Below are positions 1-10,683 of a stretch of DNA of 64,000 nucleotides, one piece after another. The position numbers and the translations under genes were made by a program. This stretch comes from Roseofilum casamattae BLCC-M143 (GTDB lineage Bacteria > Cyanobacteriota > Cyanobacteriia > Cyanobacteriales > Desertifilaceae). The notes below the pieces were generated by a model that had not been told where the DNA came from, ran no database searches, and was given only the letters and a program-made list of their open reading frames with translations. Each line of letters begins with the position of its first letter. The first letter of the stretch is position 1. The stretch is from positions 310,001-374,000 of the forward strand of contig NZ_JAQOSQ010000002.1 of assembly GCF_030068455.1 (NCBI RefSeq). The letters run 5' to 3'.

Positions 1-113
1 CAGCACGGTGTCTCTACTATAAAGTGGGTTATCGCCTACAACAGGTAGAGCTGCATTGGATGGCTCTGCTGCTGGGGAAACCTAAGCGACTGTTTTTGCA
101 GAAACGTCTCTAA
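1..113 (+). CDS. 3' end of an unidentified protein (partial)
   Basis: An open frame enters from the left edge and stops at TAA 111-113, giving the last 36 residues of a protein. The tail is basic and hydrophobic (LHWMALLLGKPKRLFLQKRL) and reads like real coding sequence. The next gene starts 12 bases later on the same strand, so the two may be cotranscribed. I do not recognise the family from this fragment and assign no function. Confidence 0.5.
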   Translation, partial: ARCLYYKVGYRLQQVELHWMALLLGKPKRLFLQKRL

Positions 114-125
114 GCGGTAAGTCTG

Positions 126-1253
126 ATGAGCAGGATAGAACAACTGGAACAAGAGTGGCGAGAGCGCCTGGAGCAGGAATGTCCCGAGTATTCTCGGGAG
201 GTTCATCAGAGTATTATGAGTTGGTTGTTGGGCAAAGATCCCAATCGGTTGCTGGATTTAAATCTCCCAGAATGGAATATTGCGATCGCAGCTATGGATT
301 ATCGATATCGCATTTTACAACAGCGATATTTGGGCGTGGCTCCCGAGATGGCCTACAAGCAACTGATGAAGCGATTGGCCAGTTTATTTCTAATTCGCAA
401 TAAAATTCGTACTTGGGTGGCTCTCAGTCGCGATCGCCAGCGCAGCGTGGTAGATGTTTTGCAAGAAGTGATTCAGGAATTGTTGCAGAGCGATCGCTAC
501 CTACAGCAGCAAATGGCCTTAATTCAAGAATGTACCCCACAACGTTGGCTGCAAAATACCCTGATTTTGTCCACATTGGAAGAATATTGTTTACGTCCCA
601 TTCGCAATCAACCTCTGTTGCTTTATCGTTTTCTGAATTATTTGCGCCGTACCCAACGGGGGGGAATGACTAATATTCCCACCGGTAATTTAGTGCGCTT
701 AATTTCGGAAGAACTCACCTCTGACGAGTCCGACGGGCCGATTAGTTTACTCGATCGCCAGGCGATCGCCGAATACCAAGATACCGAAGTATTTCTGCAA
801 CAACAGCAATCTCGACAAGCCGTGGCCGAAGAGTTTGAAGCGTACTTGCGAAAAACCCTAGGAGAAGAAGCTGCCCGATGGTTCCGGCTCTATCTCCAAG
901 GCCGCTCTCAAGAAGAGATTGCCACCATTATGAACATGCCGATTAAACCTATCTATCGGTTGCGAGAAAAAGTTGGGTATCATGCGATTCGCATTTTTGC
1001 CGTGAAATACCGTCCGGAACTCGTCGCCCATTGGTTGGAAATTTCTCTATCTGAATCCAGTTTGGGTCTAACTCCTAGCCAATGGCAAACCTATTTGGAT
1101 AGTCTCACCCCCGATCAACAACAGTTGCTCGACTTGTTGAAAAGTAACATTCCTCCCGATAAAATTGCCGAAATTCTCGAATGTAAGACCAGCCAAGTTA
1201 TTGCAGAATGGAGTAAGCTGTATTTAGCTGCCCAGTCTCTACGCAACGCTTGA
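126..1253 (+). CDS. HetZ-related regulatory protein
   Basis: This 375-residue soluble protein resembles the cyanobacterial HetZ-related family. HetZ is a regulator needed for heterocyst differentiation in Anabaena, and related proteins also occur in non-heterocystous filamentous species. The sequence is mostly helical. Around residues 245-300 there is a helix-turn-helix-like stretch resembling sigma-70 region 4 (GRSQEEIATIMNMPIKPIYR), followed by a second one near residues 330-365 (NIPPDKIAEILECKTSQVIA), so DNA binding is likely. No signal peptide or membrane segment is visible. It follows an unidentified gene by 12 bases. The family call rests on remembered overall pattern and is less sure than the HTH reading. 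No patU-like partner is visible beside it. Confidence 0.6.
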   Translation: MSRIEQLEQEWRERLEQECPEYSREVHQSIMSWLLGKDPNRLLDLNLPEWNIAIAAMDYRYRILQQRYLGVAPEMAYKQLMKRLASLFLIRNKIRTWVALSRDRQRSVVDVLQEVIQELLQSDRYLQQQMALIQECTPQRWLQNTLILSTLEEYCLRPIRNQPLLLYRFLNYLRRTQRGGMTNIPTGNLVRLISEELTSDESDGPISLLDRQAIAEYQDTEVFLQQQQSRQAVAEEFEAYLRKTLGEEAARWFRLYLQGRSQEEIATIMNMPIKPIYRLREKVGYHAIRIFAVKYRPELVAHWLEISLSESSLGLTPSQWQTYLDSLTPDQQQLLDLLKSNIPPDKIAEILECKTSQVIAEWSKLYLAAQSLRNA

Positions 1254-1370
1254 TGCATTCTCTGATTAGCGCTCTTCATCCAGCGCTCACTCAAATCATC
1301 TAAGATCGAGCATTGGGGTGTACTGGCTACTTTGGGTGTGTCTGGAGACAAGATTAACCAAATTCATAAA

Positions 1371-1449
1371 TGATATAGTGCGTGGAATGCAGTCCTTAGG
1401 CGTGCTGGATTAAAAACTCTCCTAAGCCTCTATTCGTCATGCTATATCA
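1371..1449. repeat. nested inverted repeat
   Basis: TGATATAG at 1371-1378 is matched by CTATATCA at 1442-1449. Inside this, CTTAGG (1395-1400) pairs with CCTAAG (1421-1426). The 79-base element lies in the spacer between the HetZ-related gene and the PilB-like gene. It could be a small dispersed element or a structured leader; nothing in it codes. Confidence 0.4.
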
Positions 1450-1503
1450 ATTGCCGTAGTTTGGGGATAAGAACCCACTATGTCTCGAGCAAGTCTTCTC
1501 AAG

Positions 1504-1531
1504 CAAGTATTATAAAACACTTGTTTTTTTT
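1504..1531 (+). terminator. possible weak intrinsic terminator
   Basis: CAAGT (1504-1508) pairs with ACTTG (1519-1523) and is followed by eight T residues. The stem is only 5 bp. It sits just before the ATG at 1535, which could mean the downstream gene really starts at the in-frame ATG at 1568. Confidence 0.25.
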
Positions 1532-1534
1532 GGC

Positions 1535-2821
1535 ATGACCATTTCTCATCGATCGTCAGCACCTGTTATGAGTATATCCCTTTCTTCTCCCTCTTTATCC
1601 AGCCTAGATATAAATGTTGATTCTTTATTCCCCCTGATCGATCGCCTTCTCTCCTTTGAAGCCTGCTTGTATCATCAGGTGCTACCCTTGAGTTTAGAAG
1701 GCAGCAGCTTGCGTTTGGGAATGGTCGATCTCGATGACACGAGTGCTCTGGACTATTGCCGCCAAATTTTGTCATACTTGCACTGTTCCGTAGTCGCCCA
1801 GCATATTTCTACGGATCTGCATCAGTCCATGTTAAAAGCTTACCTCAATCACGTTAGTTCCCAGTCTCATCTTCCATCCGCCTTACCCGAACCTATAGCG
1901 TCTCCCTCTAACGTTGAGGCAACGCAAACCGAGGAAGACATGCAAGTCTCCCAAGAAACGGCGAACCAGGTCTTCGAGCATTGGCCGGAGCGACCGACCT
2001 TGATTTTAGAAGGAGACGAAATTATTGAGTTGCGTCAAGAGGCGATCGCGCCATCCCATACTAGCGCCCCTAAAGCTCCCTCCACCGCGCCCCCCGCTCC
2101 TCCATCTCGTTCCTGCTCTAAGAGAGTTGCACGACACCAAAACGAGACCGCCGATCTCCAAGGGTTACCCGAACTAAAAATCCAAGGTATTTATTTATCC
2201 AGTCCCATTGAAATTCTGGCGGAGTTGCCCCCCTCAATTTTATGGCAAGAATTACTCAGTCGAGTCTTGGGTGGAGGGATTGGACGGCTATTTTTTGAAC
2301 GTCATGCCAATGGCGGTCGGATTTTATGGAGTTTAAATGGGGTGGTACAATCGGTCTTAGAGAATTTACCGTTAGAGGTATTTAAGGGGGTCATTAATGA
2401 ATTAAAATTATTGACTCATTTGCCCTTAATTTCTATCAAACAGACGAAAGAAGTTGAAATAGAACGCTTTTATCGCAGCGAACGGTTGCTCCTGCGCTTG
2501 CGAGTGATGCCTGGAGAATATGGAGAAGATGCGACCCTACAAGTGTTGCGAGGAGCCGCATTGAAGTTCCATCAACGGCAGCAATTAACTAATTTAGGAC
2601 GAGATGCGGTTGCGATCGCCGACCAACTGCAAAAGAAACTGAACGAAATTCGCGATCGTACGGACAAACCATCCGCATTTTCTGGCAAGGAATTGGATTC
2701 ATTAACTACCTTGCATAACATTTTAGATCGGTTAACGAACCAAGTTCGGGAACTAGAAACTCGGCGACAACAATGGCAAGAAACAGAAGGGAATCCTGCG
2801 GCCTATAATCCGCCAATTTAA
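1535..2821 (+). CDS. PilB/GspE-like protein lacking the ATPase core
   Basis: The 428-residue protein has two segments reminiscent of the type IV pilus/type II secretion ATPase family. Residues about 30-110 look like the N-terminal MshEN/GspE_N domain. Residues about 215-345 resemble the N-terminal part of the PilB motor domain (LWSLNGVVQSVLENLPLE, then LLLRLRVMPGEYGEDATLQ, compare RVSVLPTIYGE in PilB). A Pro/Ala/Ser-rich linker joins them. Walker A, Asp box and Walker B are absent: after the PilB N1-like region the chain ends in a predicted coiled coil (residues about 350-420). It therefore cannot be a motor and may be a regulator or scaffold of pilus or exopolysaccharide functions. Start 1535 is the longest; ATG 1568 is an alternative. 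The homology is inferred by eye. Confidence 0.55.
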   Translation: MTISHRSSAPVMSISLSSPSLSSLDINVDSLFPLIDRLLSFEACLYHQVLPLSLEGSSLRLGMVDLDDTSALDYCRQILSYLHCSVVAQHISTDLHQSMLKAYLNHVSSQSHLPSALPEPIASPSNVEATQTEEDMQVSQETANQVFEHWPERPTLILEGDEIIELRQEAIAPSHTSAPKAPSTAPPAPPSRSCSKRVARHQNETADLQGLPELKIQGIYLSSPIEILAELPPSILWQELLSRVLGGGIGRLFFERHANGGRILWSLNGVVQSVLENLPLEVFKGVINELKLLTHLPLISIKQTKEVEIERFYRSERLLLRLRVMPGEYGEDATLQVLRGAALKFHQRQQLTNLGRDAVAIADQLQKKLNEIRDRTDKPSAFSGKELDSLTTLHNILDRLTNQVRELETRRQQWQETEGNPAAYNPPI

Positions 2822-2951
2822 TCTTCTACCAAGGGCGATCGCACGATTTCGGAAACTTGCCGAAAAAATTAACAAACTCAATAACTATCCCCAATTAAAA
2901 GCGTCGAGGTTATGATAAAGAAAGTGCGATCGCCCAATCATAGACTCGACC

Positions 2952-5900
2952 ATGTGGAAACGAATCCTCCCTACCTATTTCTTATTGCATCTGGCTTTTC
3001 CGGCACTTCCGGCTCGCGCTCAATTTTCCGTTACTCCAGCGCCCGATCTGACCGGAACCCAAGTGACTCCAAATGGCGGTCAATATAACATTACTGGAGG
3101 CACGCAAGCCGGTCAAAATTTGTTCCATAGCTTCGAGCAATTTGGACTTAATCCGGGAGAAGTGGCCAACTTTATGGCTCAACCTCAGATCCAGAATATT
3201 CTCGGTCGAGTCGTTGGTGGAGAAGCCTCTCTCATTAATGGGTTAATTCAGGTAGTGGGTGGCAATGCTAACCTGTATTTAATGAATCCGGCAGGCATTA
3301 TTTTCGGACCCGATGCCCAGCTTAATGTACCTGCGGACTTTAATGCGACAACAGCGACTGGGATTGGTTTTGGCAACGAGTCTTGGTTTAATGCAGTTGG
3401 CGATAATAATTACCCAGCTTTAGTCGGTACTCCGAGTGAATTTCGTTTTCCCCATTCCAATCCAGGAGTTATTGTTAACGAAGGTCATTTAAACGTTAAT
3501 CGACAACAGCAATTAACCTTATTAGGCGGAAGCGTAATTAACCTCGGAACCCTAGAAGCACCGGGAGGAAATCTTACCATTGCAGCGATTCCCGGACAGC
3601 AAGTCGTGCGCATTTCGCAAGAGGGACACTTATTAAGTTTAGATTTACCTTTATCCGAGACAGAAACCGTTGAGGAGATGGGGATCCAACCGTTGTCATT
3701 AGCCGAGCTTATTTTCGGAGGTGCGATCGCCCATGTCAACCAAATTCAGGTGAATGAAAGCGGACAAGTCAAGCTAACCGGAAGTGGCATTATCTTACCA
3801 GAAGAAAGCGGGACGGCGATCGCGATCGGGAAGCTCAATGTCTCTGGAGAGCAAGGTGGAGAAATTTATCTGCTTGGAAACCAAGTTGGAGTAGTTGATG
3901 GCGAGATAAATGCATCGGGAATCAATGGTGGAGGAGAAATCTTTATTGGTGGAGATATTCAAGGTCAGGGAATATTGCCGAATGCACGCAACACTTTTAT
4001 TAGCGATAATTCCACTATTTCTGCCGACGCATCACAAACTGGTGATGGCGGACAAGTTATTATCTTTGCTGAAGAAACCGCAAGAATTTATGGCAATCTC
4101 AGCGCAACAGGCGGTCAAATCTCTGGCGACGGTGGTTTTATTGAAACCAGCGGATTGCAGTTTCTTGAGATTAGCAAAACTCCCGATGTATCTTCCTCTT
4201 TCGGAGCAGGTGGAAACTGGTTAATCGACCCCTATAATATCGATATCGTTGCTGGAAGCGGCAATACTAATATTAATAGCAGCAATCCGTTTGCCGCCAC
4301 CGGCGATACAGCTCAACTCGGCGTCGATTTAATTACCAGTGCCTTAACTGGCGGCTCCAACGTTCAAATTACCACCGGAGCTGGAGGCGCTCAACTCGGC
4401 AATATTACCCTATCAACCGATCTCGATTTTGATGGCACTGGAGATAATACCTTAACTCTAACTGCTGCTGGTGGAATTTTTATCAACGAACCCATTTTTG
4501 ATAGTAACTCCACGACTCCAGACTCCCTTAATCTAGTTTTCCAAGGACCAACTCAATCTGTTAATATCTCCAAGCCTATTTCTACTCGCGGTGGAAACAT
4601 CTCAATTACTGGCGAAAGTACAGTTTTTGGAATTGTAATCGATGATGCGATCGACTCCGGCGGTGGAGACATCAACCTAACTGGAAATAGTCTTGGTGTG
4701 GCAGACGGAATCCGAGTTAATGCCAATATTGATTCTGGTGGCGGCGATATTACGTTAACCGGAACCACGAGTGGTGGTCTCAATGGCATTAACGTGCAAC
4801 AACCGATTAATTCCAATGCCGGAAATATCAGTTTTATTGCTGATAATCCATTAATTAATAATTCGATTTCTGGTACGGGCGACTTATTATTTCAGCCGCA
4901 AGCAGCCGCCAATATTTCAATTGGAGGAGCTAGCGGAACGTTGTTAAACCAGACTGAAATTAACCAGCTACAAGATGGATTTAATTCAGTTACCATTGAA
5001 TCAATCGCAGGGGATTTAGATGTTGAGCCTGCAGGTGGCGTAAGTGCTAATTTCAAAGACCCAACAGTATTGATTTCTGCTGGCGATATTCTCCTACAAG
5101 GGCAAGTTGCAACAAATAGCAATCCTCTCACGTTACAATCTGTAGGAACATTAACCTTCGCCAGTACTAATCAATTTATCACGGGCGATCTCACTATTAC
5201 TGCGGCTGATGTCAATTTCGATTGCTGTCAAATCAACTCTAGTTCTGGAAGTAATATTACCTTCAGACCTACTAATCTAAATTCACCTGTTTTTATCGGA
5301 CAATATTTTGGGAGCCAGTTCAATTTAAATAATACAGAACTCGCTCAGCATATCAATACAACTGGAACCGTTACGATTGAAAGTACGGGAGCAATTTCAA
5401 TTGAATCCGTCGATTTGAGCAATGATGCGAATAGTTTTGCTCCGCGCCAATATACATTTGTTGTTCGCGGTCAAAGCATTGATTTCCCAGACACCTTACG
5501 GTTAAGTCCGAATCAAATCGGTCAATTTATCGCCACGGGCAATATTACTGACAATGTTCCAACCGATTCAGCCATATTTGACGGTCAAGTTATGTTAGAT
5601 GCGGCGACCATTGGGACATCAGCTAATCCTCTCTATGTGAAAGGAAGTAATACCAGTCGCTTAGCTGCCATTAGTCGTTCGGGCGATATCTTTTTAGATT
5701 CAAATACTTCCAATAATCTTATTGGTACGGTTGCTGGAATCGGTGGGATCGAGAGTGCTGGTGAGTTAAGCCTGGACGGCACGGGAATCCTCGAGTTATT
5801 GAACAATTTGATATCCAATGGAGCGTTGAAAGTCGATAACCCCCTCGAACTCACGACTGGCATTACTGTTGAAACCAATGGAAATAGTGCTCAATTTCAT

Positions 5901-8900
5901 AATACAATTGATGGCGATTTCGCATTAATTATTGATTCGAGCAATACTACCTTTAATGCAGCCGTTGGAGGAACGACTCCCTTGGCTAGTCTCCAAGTTA
6001 CTGGGAATACTCAAATTAGCAATAATGTTACAACAGGTGGCGCGCAAACCTATAACAGCCCGGTAGAATTATCGGGGACAGCTACGCTCAATAGCAATAA
6101 CTCCAATATTAGTTTTAATAGCACGATTGATGGAGCGAATGATTTAACCATCAGTGCCGCACTCGGTAATGCAATCTTTGGCGGAGCTGTAGGCAATACT
6201 AATCCACTGAATCGGTTAACCGTTACCGGCAATACCCAGTTAAATGGCAATGTGACGACTGCTGAAGGTCAACAATATAATAGCCCGGTGCAGTTAAACA
6301 ATAATATTACGGTCAATAGTACGGCGGGAGATATTACGTTTGAGGATACTGTCAATGGCGAGCAAGATTTAACCGTCGTTACCAGTCTTCCCAGGAGTGC
6401 AACCTTTAACGGTACTGTTGGAGGAACAAATTCTCTCACCAGCTTGACGACGACTGGCAGCGTTCGTCTCAATGGGAATATTCGCACTACTGGAGACCAA
6501 ACCTACAATAATGCTGTTGAATTAACGAATAACTTTATCGGATTAACGACGACGACTGGAAATCTCACGTTTGCCGATACCATCGATGGGGCGAGCACCT
6601 TATTATTGAATGCTTTTAGCGGAACGATAGGGCTGGGAACAACCGGCGGTCAAACCCCTCTGTTAGGATTAAGCACTTCTGGTAATGTTCAATTGCGGGG
6701 TGACGTTACAACCACTGGAGATCAAAACTACATCGGTTCGGTTGAGGTGCTGGGAGCAACAGCCCTCAATAGCGGCGACGGAATTATTTTGTTCAATAAT
6801 ACGGTGGATGGGAATCATCCTTTAAGTATTAGTTCGGCAAGTTCGATCGCTGTTTTTTTGGATGCAGTTGGCAGTAACGCTCCTTTGTCCAGCTTAAATG
6901 TTAGCGGACTGGCAGATTTGCATGGCAATGTCACCACGATAGGAGAGCAAGTCTATGGCGGCCCGATTTCCCTAGCCAACGATGTGGTATTGTCTGCCAC
7001 CAATAGCGATATTACCTTGAATGGCACTATTGATGCGACTGTTGCTGGAGGTGACGATACAAGCCGAGAAAGCCTAACAGTTAATGTGGGAACGGGTGCA
7101 ATAACCTTTGCAGCCGGAATTGGGACGACAACTCCTTTAACCGATATTAATCTCACGGCGGATGAAATTAATTTTGGCAATACCATTGCGGGCGTTGGGA
7201 CGCTGACTCTGCAACCGGCAACAACTAGCCAAGCCATTCAACTGGGGGGCACTGATAATAATGATGCCAATATCTTAGAATTAAGCGCGGCAGAGCTGAA
7301 TTTGTTGCAAGATGGCTTTACCGAAATTGCGATCGGTAACACTGGCTTATCGGGTAATCTAGTCACTGAGGGAGCGTTAATATTTCAAGATCCGGTAACT
7401 ATTAGTACTGGCGCAACCCAAACGATTAATGGCAGTATTGCCGGACAAGATAATGCCTCCATTACTTTGAATGGAAATGGAATTAATTTAAATGCAGCAC
7501 TGACGACGGACAATAACAACCTGACGATTAATGCTCCGGTAACTCTGGGTAGCGACCTCACCTTAAGTACGGGAACTGGAGCCGGTGACTTGAGCTTTAG
7601 CAGTACCATTGATGGTAGCTTTGGCTTAACCTTACAGTCAGGTACGGGTAATCTCAATCTCAATGGTAATATCGGTCAAACTACTGCCTTAGACGGTCTA
7701 ACTCTGAGCGATGATGCAACAGCAGGAGCTAGCGGTTTATCGATTACCACCACCAACGATTTGATGACTGCCAATATTACCAGTAACGGTCAACCGCTCG
7801 GTTTTACCAGCACCCAAGGCAATATTATTGCCGGGAATCTGGATACCTCGAACCCTGGCGGCGCTGGAGCTGCAATTAATCTTTCGAGTCCTGCTGGCCA
7901 GATTACGACTGGCAATCTGGACTCGTCTGGAGATACACTTGGAGGTAATATTAACGTGCAAGCGCAAGTTGCTATTACCACCGGTGAAATTAATTCCAGT
8001 GCAACCACTGGTGATGGGGGTGATGTTTTGCTTGACCCCGTAGGTGATGTAGTTTTCAGCCTGATTAATGCGCAGGGGGGAGCGAGCGGGACTGGAGGAA
8101 ATGTATTTGTCGAATCGACTGGTGGTTTCTTGCGCGGGACGGGGACATTTACCGACCAAAATGGAATTGCAGCCAGTATTTCTACAGCGGGAGGTGCAGG
8201 AGGCGGTTCGATTGAACTGCGCCATCAGGGAGGATTATTGAATGCTCCGAACCAGTCGTTTACGGTCGGAGATAGTACGACGAATGGTACGCAAGCTGCC
8301 ATAACGACAGGAACATCTACTATTGCTACAGGGGAAGTATTCCCCGAATCTTCAACATTGGGTAATATCCAAATCGTAACAGATGATGTGACGCCGACAC
8401 CTGCACCGACACCCACGCCGACTCCTGCACCGACACCTGCACCGACACCTGCACCGACACCTGCACCAACACCCGCGCCAACTCCTACGCCAACACCCGC
8501 GCCAACTCCTGCACCCGCGCCAACTCCTACGCCAGCACCCGCGCCAACTCCTGCACCAACACCCGCGCCAACTCCTGCACCAGCACCAGCACCAGCACCC
8601 GCGCCAACTCCTGCGCCAACTCCTGCACCAGCACCCACGCCAACGCCCGCGCCAACTCCTGCACCAGCACCCGCGCCAACTCCTGCGCCAACTCCTGCAC
8701 CAGCACCCACGCCAACGCCCGCGCCAACTCCTGCACCAGATAGGAGTACTACGGATGCTGTTAATTCAGTATTGGCCAGCGAAAAGGGTGGATTGGGTCA
8801 GATTGTTGTTTCCTCAAATCCAGTTATTATTGATGCAGAAATTGGCGCGCTGGAAACCCAATTTACGCGAGAGTACGAATCTCATTTCCAACTCGAACAG

Positions 8901-10136
8901 AGTACGCCAGTGCTACAATTACGGGAAATTCGCAATTGGTTAGATGAAGCTAACCAAGTGCTTCCGGTGCAAACGGCAGTTATTTATATTGTGTTTAATC
9001 GCCGAGAACTGGATGAAAATGCGGCGTTAGTGTGTCCGGCTCCCGATGCAGTCGAGAATGAAAATGTTGCGGAGTCGGCACGCAAACCTCCAGCATGTAA
9101 TCCTCATCCAGAGGATACCTTAGAAGTATTGCTGGTTTCTTCCAATCAAGATCCCCTTCAAGTTCAATTCCCGGATGTTACTCGGGAAGAGATGGTGAAT
9201 CTGGTGACAGATTTGCGTCAGGAAGTAACGAATCAATTTAAGTTACGCACGACTCGCTATTTAAAACCGGCGCAACGACTGCATCAGTTGTTGATCGAAC
9301 CGTTGGAAGAAACTTTGGAAGAACAAGGCATTGATACTTTAGTGATTGTGCCGGACCGAGGGGTGCGATCGCTGCCGATCGCGGCATTGCACGACGGGGA
9401 GAAGTTTTTAATTGAGGATTATAGTTTGGCGTTAGTGCCGAGCTTTAGTTTAACTCTGCCGGAATATACGGATCTGCGTCAGGCGAATGTATTGGCGATG
9501 GGGGCTTCTGAGTTTGAGGATATGCCTCCTTTACCAGCAGTTCCTGTAGAGTTGGAAACCATTAGCAATACATCCTTTCTGAATGAGGAGTTCACTCCAG
9601 AAAATTTGATCGAACAACATCTGAGCGATCGATATCCGATTTTACACTTGGCGACTCATGCAGATTTTCTACCAGGGACTCCTAATAATTCCTATATCCA
9701 AATGTGGGAGACGAAATTAACTTTGCCGCAAATGCAGGGTATGGAATGGACTGACCCGCAAGTGGAGATGTTGGTGTTGAGTGCGTGTCGGACGGCCATC
9801 GGCAGCGAGGAAGCGGAGTTGGGATTTGCAGGGTTGGGCGTGTTGTCTGGGGCCCGATCGGCGATCGCCAGTTTGTGGTACAGCAGCGACTTGGGTACCT
9901 TGGGGTTGATGAGTGCGTTTTACGACCAATTGCAAACAGCTCCCATTCGCGCGGAGGCTCTGCGCCAGGCTCAGTTAGCTATGTTGCGCGGGGAGGTGGT
10001 TTCTGAGGAAGGACAACTGCGCCGGACTCGAGGAAAAGCGAGTATTCCCTTGCCTGCTGGGTTGGCTCAGGAGAGTGTTTCGTTTTCTCACCCTTTCTAT
10101 TGGGCGGCATTTACGACGATTGGTACGCCCTGGTAA
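2952..10136 (+). CDS. giant two-partner-secretion haemagglutinin-like protein with C-terminal CHAT protease domain
   Basis: At 2394 residues this is the largest protein in the window. Residues 1-23 are a signal peptide (ending PALPARA), followed by a filamentous-haemagglutinin/TPS secretion domain (to about residue 290) with the typical [13 protein letters not shown] motif. Residues about 290-1810 are a repetitive beta-helix-like Asn/Thr/Gly-rich stalk with recurring units ([26 protein letters not shown]). Residues 1814-1929 are an almost pure Pro/Ala/Thr spacer. The C-terminus (about 2030-2394) is a CHAT caspase-like domain: catalytic His in LHLATHAD (His2236) and Cys in [11 protein letters not shown] (Cys2279). 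The TPS domain predicts export by a TpsB/Omp85 partner, which is not in the window. Combining a surface-displayed stalk with a caspase-like peptidase suggests a cell-surface protease or adhesin. The substrate is unknown. Confidence 0.85.
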   Translation: MWKRILPTYFLLHLAFPALPARAQFSVTPAPDLTGTQVTPNGGQYNITGGTQAGQNLFHSFEQFGLNPGEVANFMAQPQIQNILGRVVGGEASLINGLIQVVGGNANLYLMNPAGIIFGPDAQLNVPADFNATTATGIGFGNESWFNAVGDNNYPALVGTPSEFRFPHSNPGVIVNEGHLNVNRQQQLTLLGGSVINLGTLEAPGGNLTIAAIPGQQVVRISQEGHLLSLDLPLSETETVEEMGIQPLSLAELIFGGAIAHVNQIQVNESGQVKLTGSGIILPEESGTAIAIGKLNVSGEQGGEIYLLGNQVGVVDGEINASGINGGGEIFIGGDIQGQGILPNARNTFISDNSTISADASQTGDGGQVIIFAEETARIYGNLSATGGQISGDGGFIETSGLQFLEISKTPDVSSSFGAGGNWLIDPYNIDIVAGSGNTNINSSNPFAATGDTAQLGVDLITSALTGGSNVQITTGAGGAQLGNITLSTDLDFDGTGDNTLTLTAAGGIFINEPIFDSNSTTPDSLNLVFQGPTQSVNISKPISTRGGNISITGESTVFGIVIDDAIDSGGGDINLTGNSLGVADGIRVNANIDSGGGDITLTGTTSGGLNGINVQQPINSNAGNISFIADNPLINNSISGTGDLLFQPQAAANISIGGASGTLLNQTEINQLQDGFNSVTIESIAGDLDVEPAGGVSANFKDPTVLISAGDILLQGQVATNSNPLTLQSVGTLTFASTNQFITGDLTITAADVNFDCCQINSSSGSNITFRPTNLNSPVFIGQYFGSQFNLNNTELAQHINTTGTVTIESTGAISIESVDLSNDANSFAPRQYTFVVRGQSIDFPDTLRLSPNQIGQFIATGNITDNVPTDSAIFDGQVMLDAATIGTSANPLYVKGSNTSRLAAISRSGDIFLDSNTSNNLIGTVAGIGGIESAGELSLDGTGILELLNNLISNGALKVDNPLELTTGITVETNGNSAQFHNTIDGDFALIIDSSNTTFNAAVGGTTPLASLQVTGNTQISNNVTTGGAQTYNSPVELSGTATLNSNNSNISFNSTIDGANDLTISAALGNAIFGGAVGNTNPLNRLTVTGNTQLNGNVTTAEGQQYNSPVQLNNNITVNSTAGDITFEDTVNGEQDLTVVTSLPRSATFNGTVGGTNSLTSLTTTGSVRLNGNIRTTGDQTYNNAVELTNNFIGLTTTTGNLTFADTIDGASTLLLNAFSGTIGLGTTGGQTPLLGLSTSGNVQLRGDVTTTGDQNYIGSVEVLGATALNSGDGIILFNNTVDGNHPLSISSASSIAVFLDAVGSNAPLSSLNVSGLADLHGNVTTIGEQVYGGPISLANDVVLSATNSDITLNGTIDATVAGGDDTSRESLTVNVGTGAITFAAGIGTTTPLTDINLTADEINFGNTIAGVGTLTLQPATTSQAIQLGGTDNNDANILELSAAELNLLQDGFTEIAIGNTGLSGNLVTEGALIFQDPVTISTGATQTINGSIAGQDNASITLNGNGINLNAALTTDNNNLTINAPVTLGSDLTLSTGTGAGDLSFSSTIDGSFGLTLQSGTGNLNLNGNIGQTTALDGLTLSDDATAGASGLSITTTNDLMTANITSNGQPLGFTSTQGNIIAGNLDTSNPGGAGAAINLSSPAGQITTGNLDSSGDTLGGNINVQAQVAITTGEINSSATTGDGGDVLLDPVGDVVFSLINAQGGASGTGGNVFVESTGGFLRGTGTFTDQNGIAASISTAGGAGGGSIELRHQGGLLNAPNQSFTVGDSTTNGTQAAITTGTSTIATGEVFPESSTLGNIQIVTDDVTPTPAPTPTPTPAPTPAPTPAPTPAPTPAPTPTPTPAPTPAPAPTPTPAPAPTPAPTPAPTPAPAPAPAPAPTPAPTPAPAPTPTPAPTPAPAPAPTPAPTPAPAPTPTPAPTPAPDRSTTDAVNSVLASEKGGLGQIVVSSNPVIIDAEIGALETQFTREYESHFQLEQSTPVLQLREIRNWLDEANQVLPVQTAVIYIVFNRRELDENAALVCPAPDAVENENVAESARKPPACNPHPEDTLEVLLVSSNQDPLQVQFPDVTREEMVNLVTDLRQEVTNQFKLRTTRYLKPAQRLHQLLIEPLEETLEEQGIDTLVIVPDRGVRSLPIAALHDGEKFLIEDYSLALVPSFSLTLPEYTDLRQANVLAMGASEFEDMPPLPAVPVELETISNTSFLNEEFTPENLIEQHLSDRYPILHLATHADFLPGTPNNSYIQMWETKLTLPQMQGMEWTDPQVEMLVLSACRTAIGSEEAELGFAGLGVLSGARSAIASLWYSSDLGTLGLMSAFYDQLQTAPIRAEALRQAQLAMLRGEVVSEEGQLRRTRGKASIPLPAGLAQESVSFSHPFYWAAFTTIGTPW
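8393..8739. repeat. tandem repeat encoding the Pro-Thr/Pro-Ala spacer
   Basis: About 350 bases of degenerate 6-12 base units (variants of ACTCCTGCACCAACACCCGC) encode a PTPAPTPAP-type spacer inside the haemagglutinin-CHAT gene. Longer higher-order units are also repeated (compare 8578-8640 with 8658-8720). Such arrays can change length by slippage while keeping frame, because the units are multiples of 3. Confidence 0.9.
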
Positions 10137-10167
10137 GACCCAAGATATTCAGGGTTAAAAGTGATGC

Positions 10168-10599
10168 TTACAGTCCCCAGTGGCTCAAGAGGCGATCGAT
10201 ACCTTGTTCTACAGGAGTGATAATATGTTCTTCTTCGGATTGTACGGAGGTGTAGAGATAAGAGAGTCCGAACAGCGCTGGCATGAGGATGACGAGCAAT
10301 GTGGCACAGGCAAGCAGATTCTTGAAGTAACTGAGGTTGATGGAAAAAAAGGGTTTCCGGGTTCGGGAGGGTCGCCGGACTTGTCGGCGATCGCGGCCGG
10401 CAAAGATAACTAAATAAAATTTTCGCGCTAGAATGGAGAAGGACAAGCGAACATCAATGGGATGCTCTGTCCATCTGCGATCGCGCAATTGTTTCCCAAT
10501 CTCGTTCAGTTGCTCTTCGCTGAAACTATTGGCAATATCGGTAGGTATATTATCGAGAAAGCGCTTGAGCACCGGATCGGTGGGAGACGATGGCTTCAT
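10168..10599 (-). CDS. small conserved membrane protein of unknown function
   Basis: A 143-residue protein if started at the ATG whose complement lies at 10597-10599; a longer non-ATG start is possible but less likely. The N-terminal half is soluble (MKPSSPTDPVLKRFLDNIP, then a region ending HPIDVRLSFSILARKFYLVI). A basic stretch with several Arg residues precedes one transmembrane helix (LLACATLLVILMPALFGLSY), and a short acidic tail follows. I recognise the general pattern from other cyanobacteria but no function is attached to it. It is convergent with the giant CHAT gene and divergent from the phosphoesterase gene. Confidence 0.7.
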   Translation of the reverse strand: MKPSSPTDPVLKRFLDNIPTDIANSFSEEQLNEIGKQLRDRRWTEHPIDVRLSFSILARKFYLVIFAGRDRRQVRRPSRTRKPFFSINLSYFKNLLACATLLVILMPALFGLSYLYTSVQSEEEHIITPVEQGIDRLLSHWGL

Positions 10600-10683
10600 A
10601 ACCCCAAATTTGAAAACTCTACCAAATGAGCCTGGGAGGGCTAGGGGTGGGTCAAACCTCACTCCTGGCTATTTCTACTGTAC

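Noticed and set aside
7737-8225. A 162-codon minus-strand frame inside the giant CHAT gene
   Set aside because: It is a shadow of the repetitive plus-strand coding sequence and has no ribosome site or recognised domain.
8225-8736. Gly/Ala/Val-rich minus-strand frames over the Pro/Thr repeat
   Set aside because: They mirror the low-complexity repeat and are not plausible proteins.
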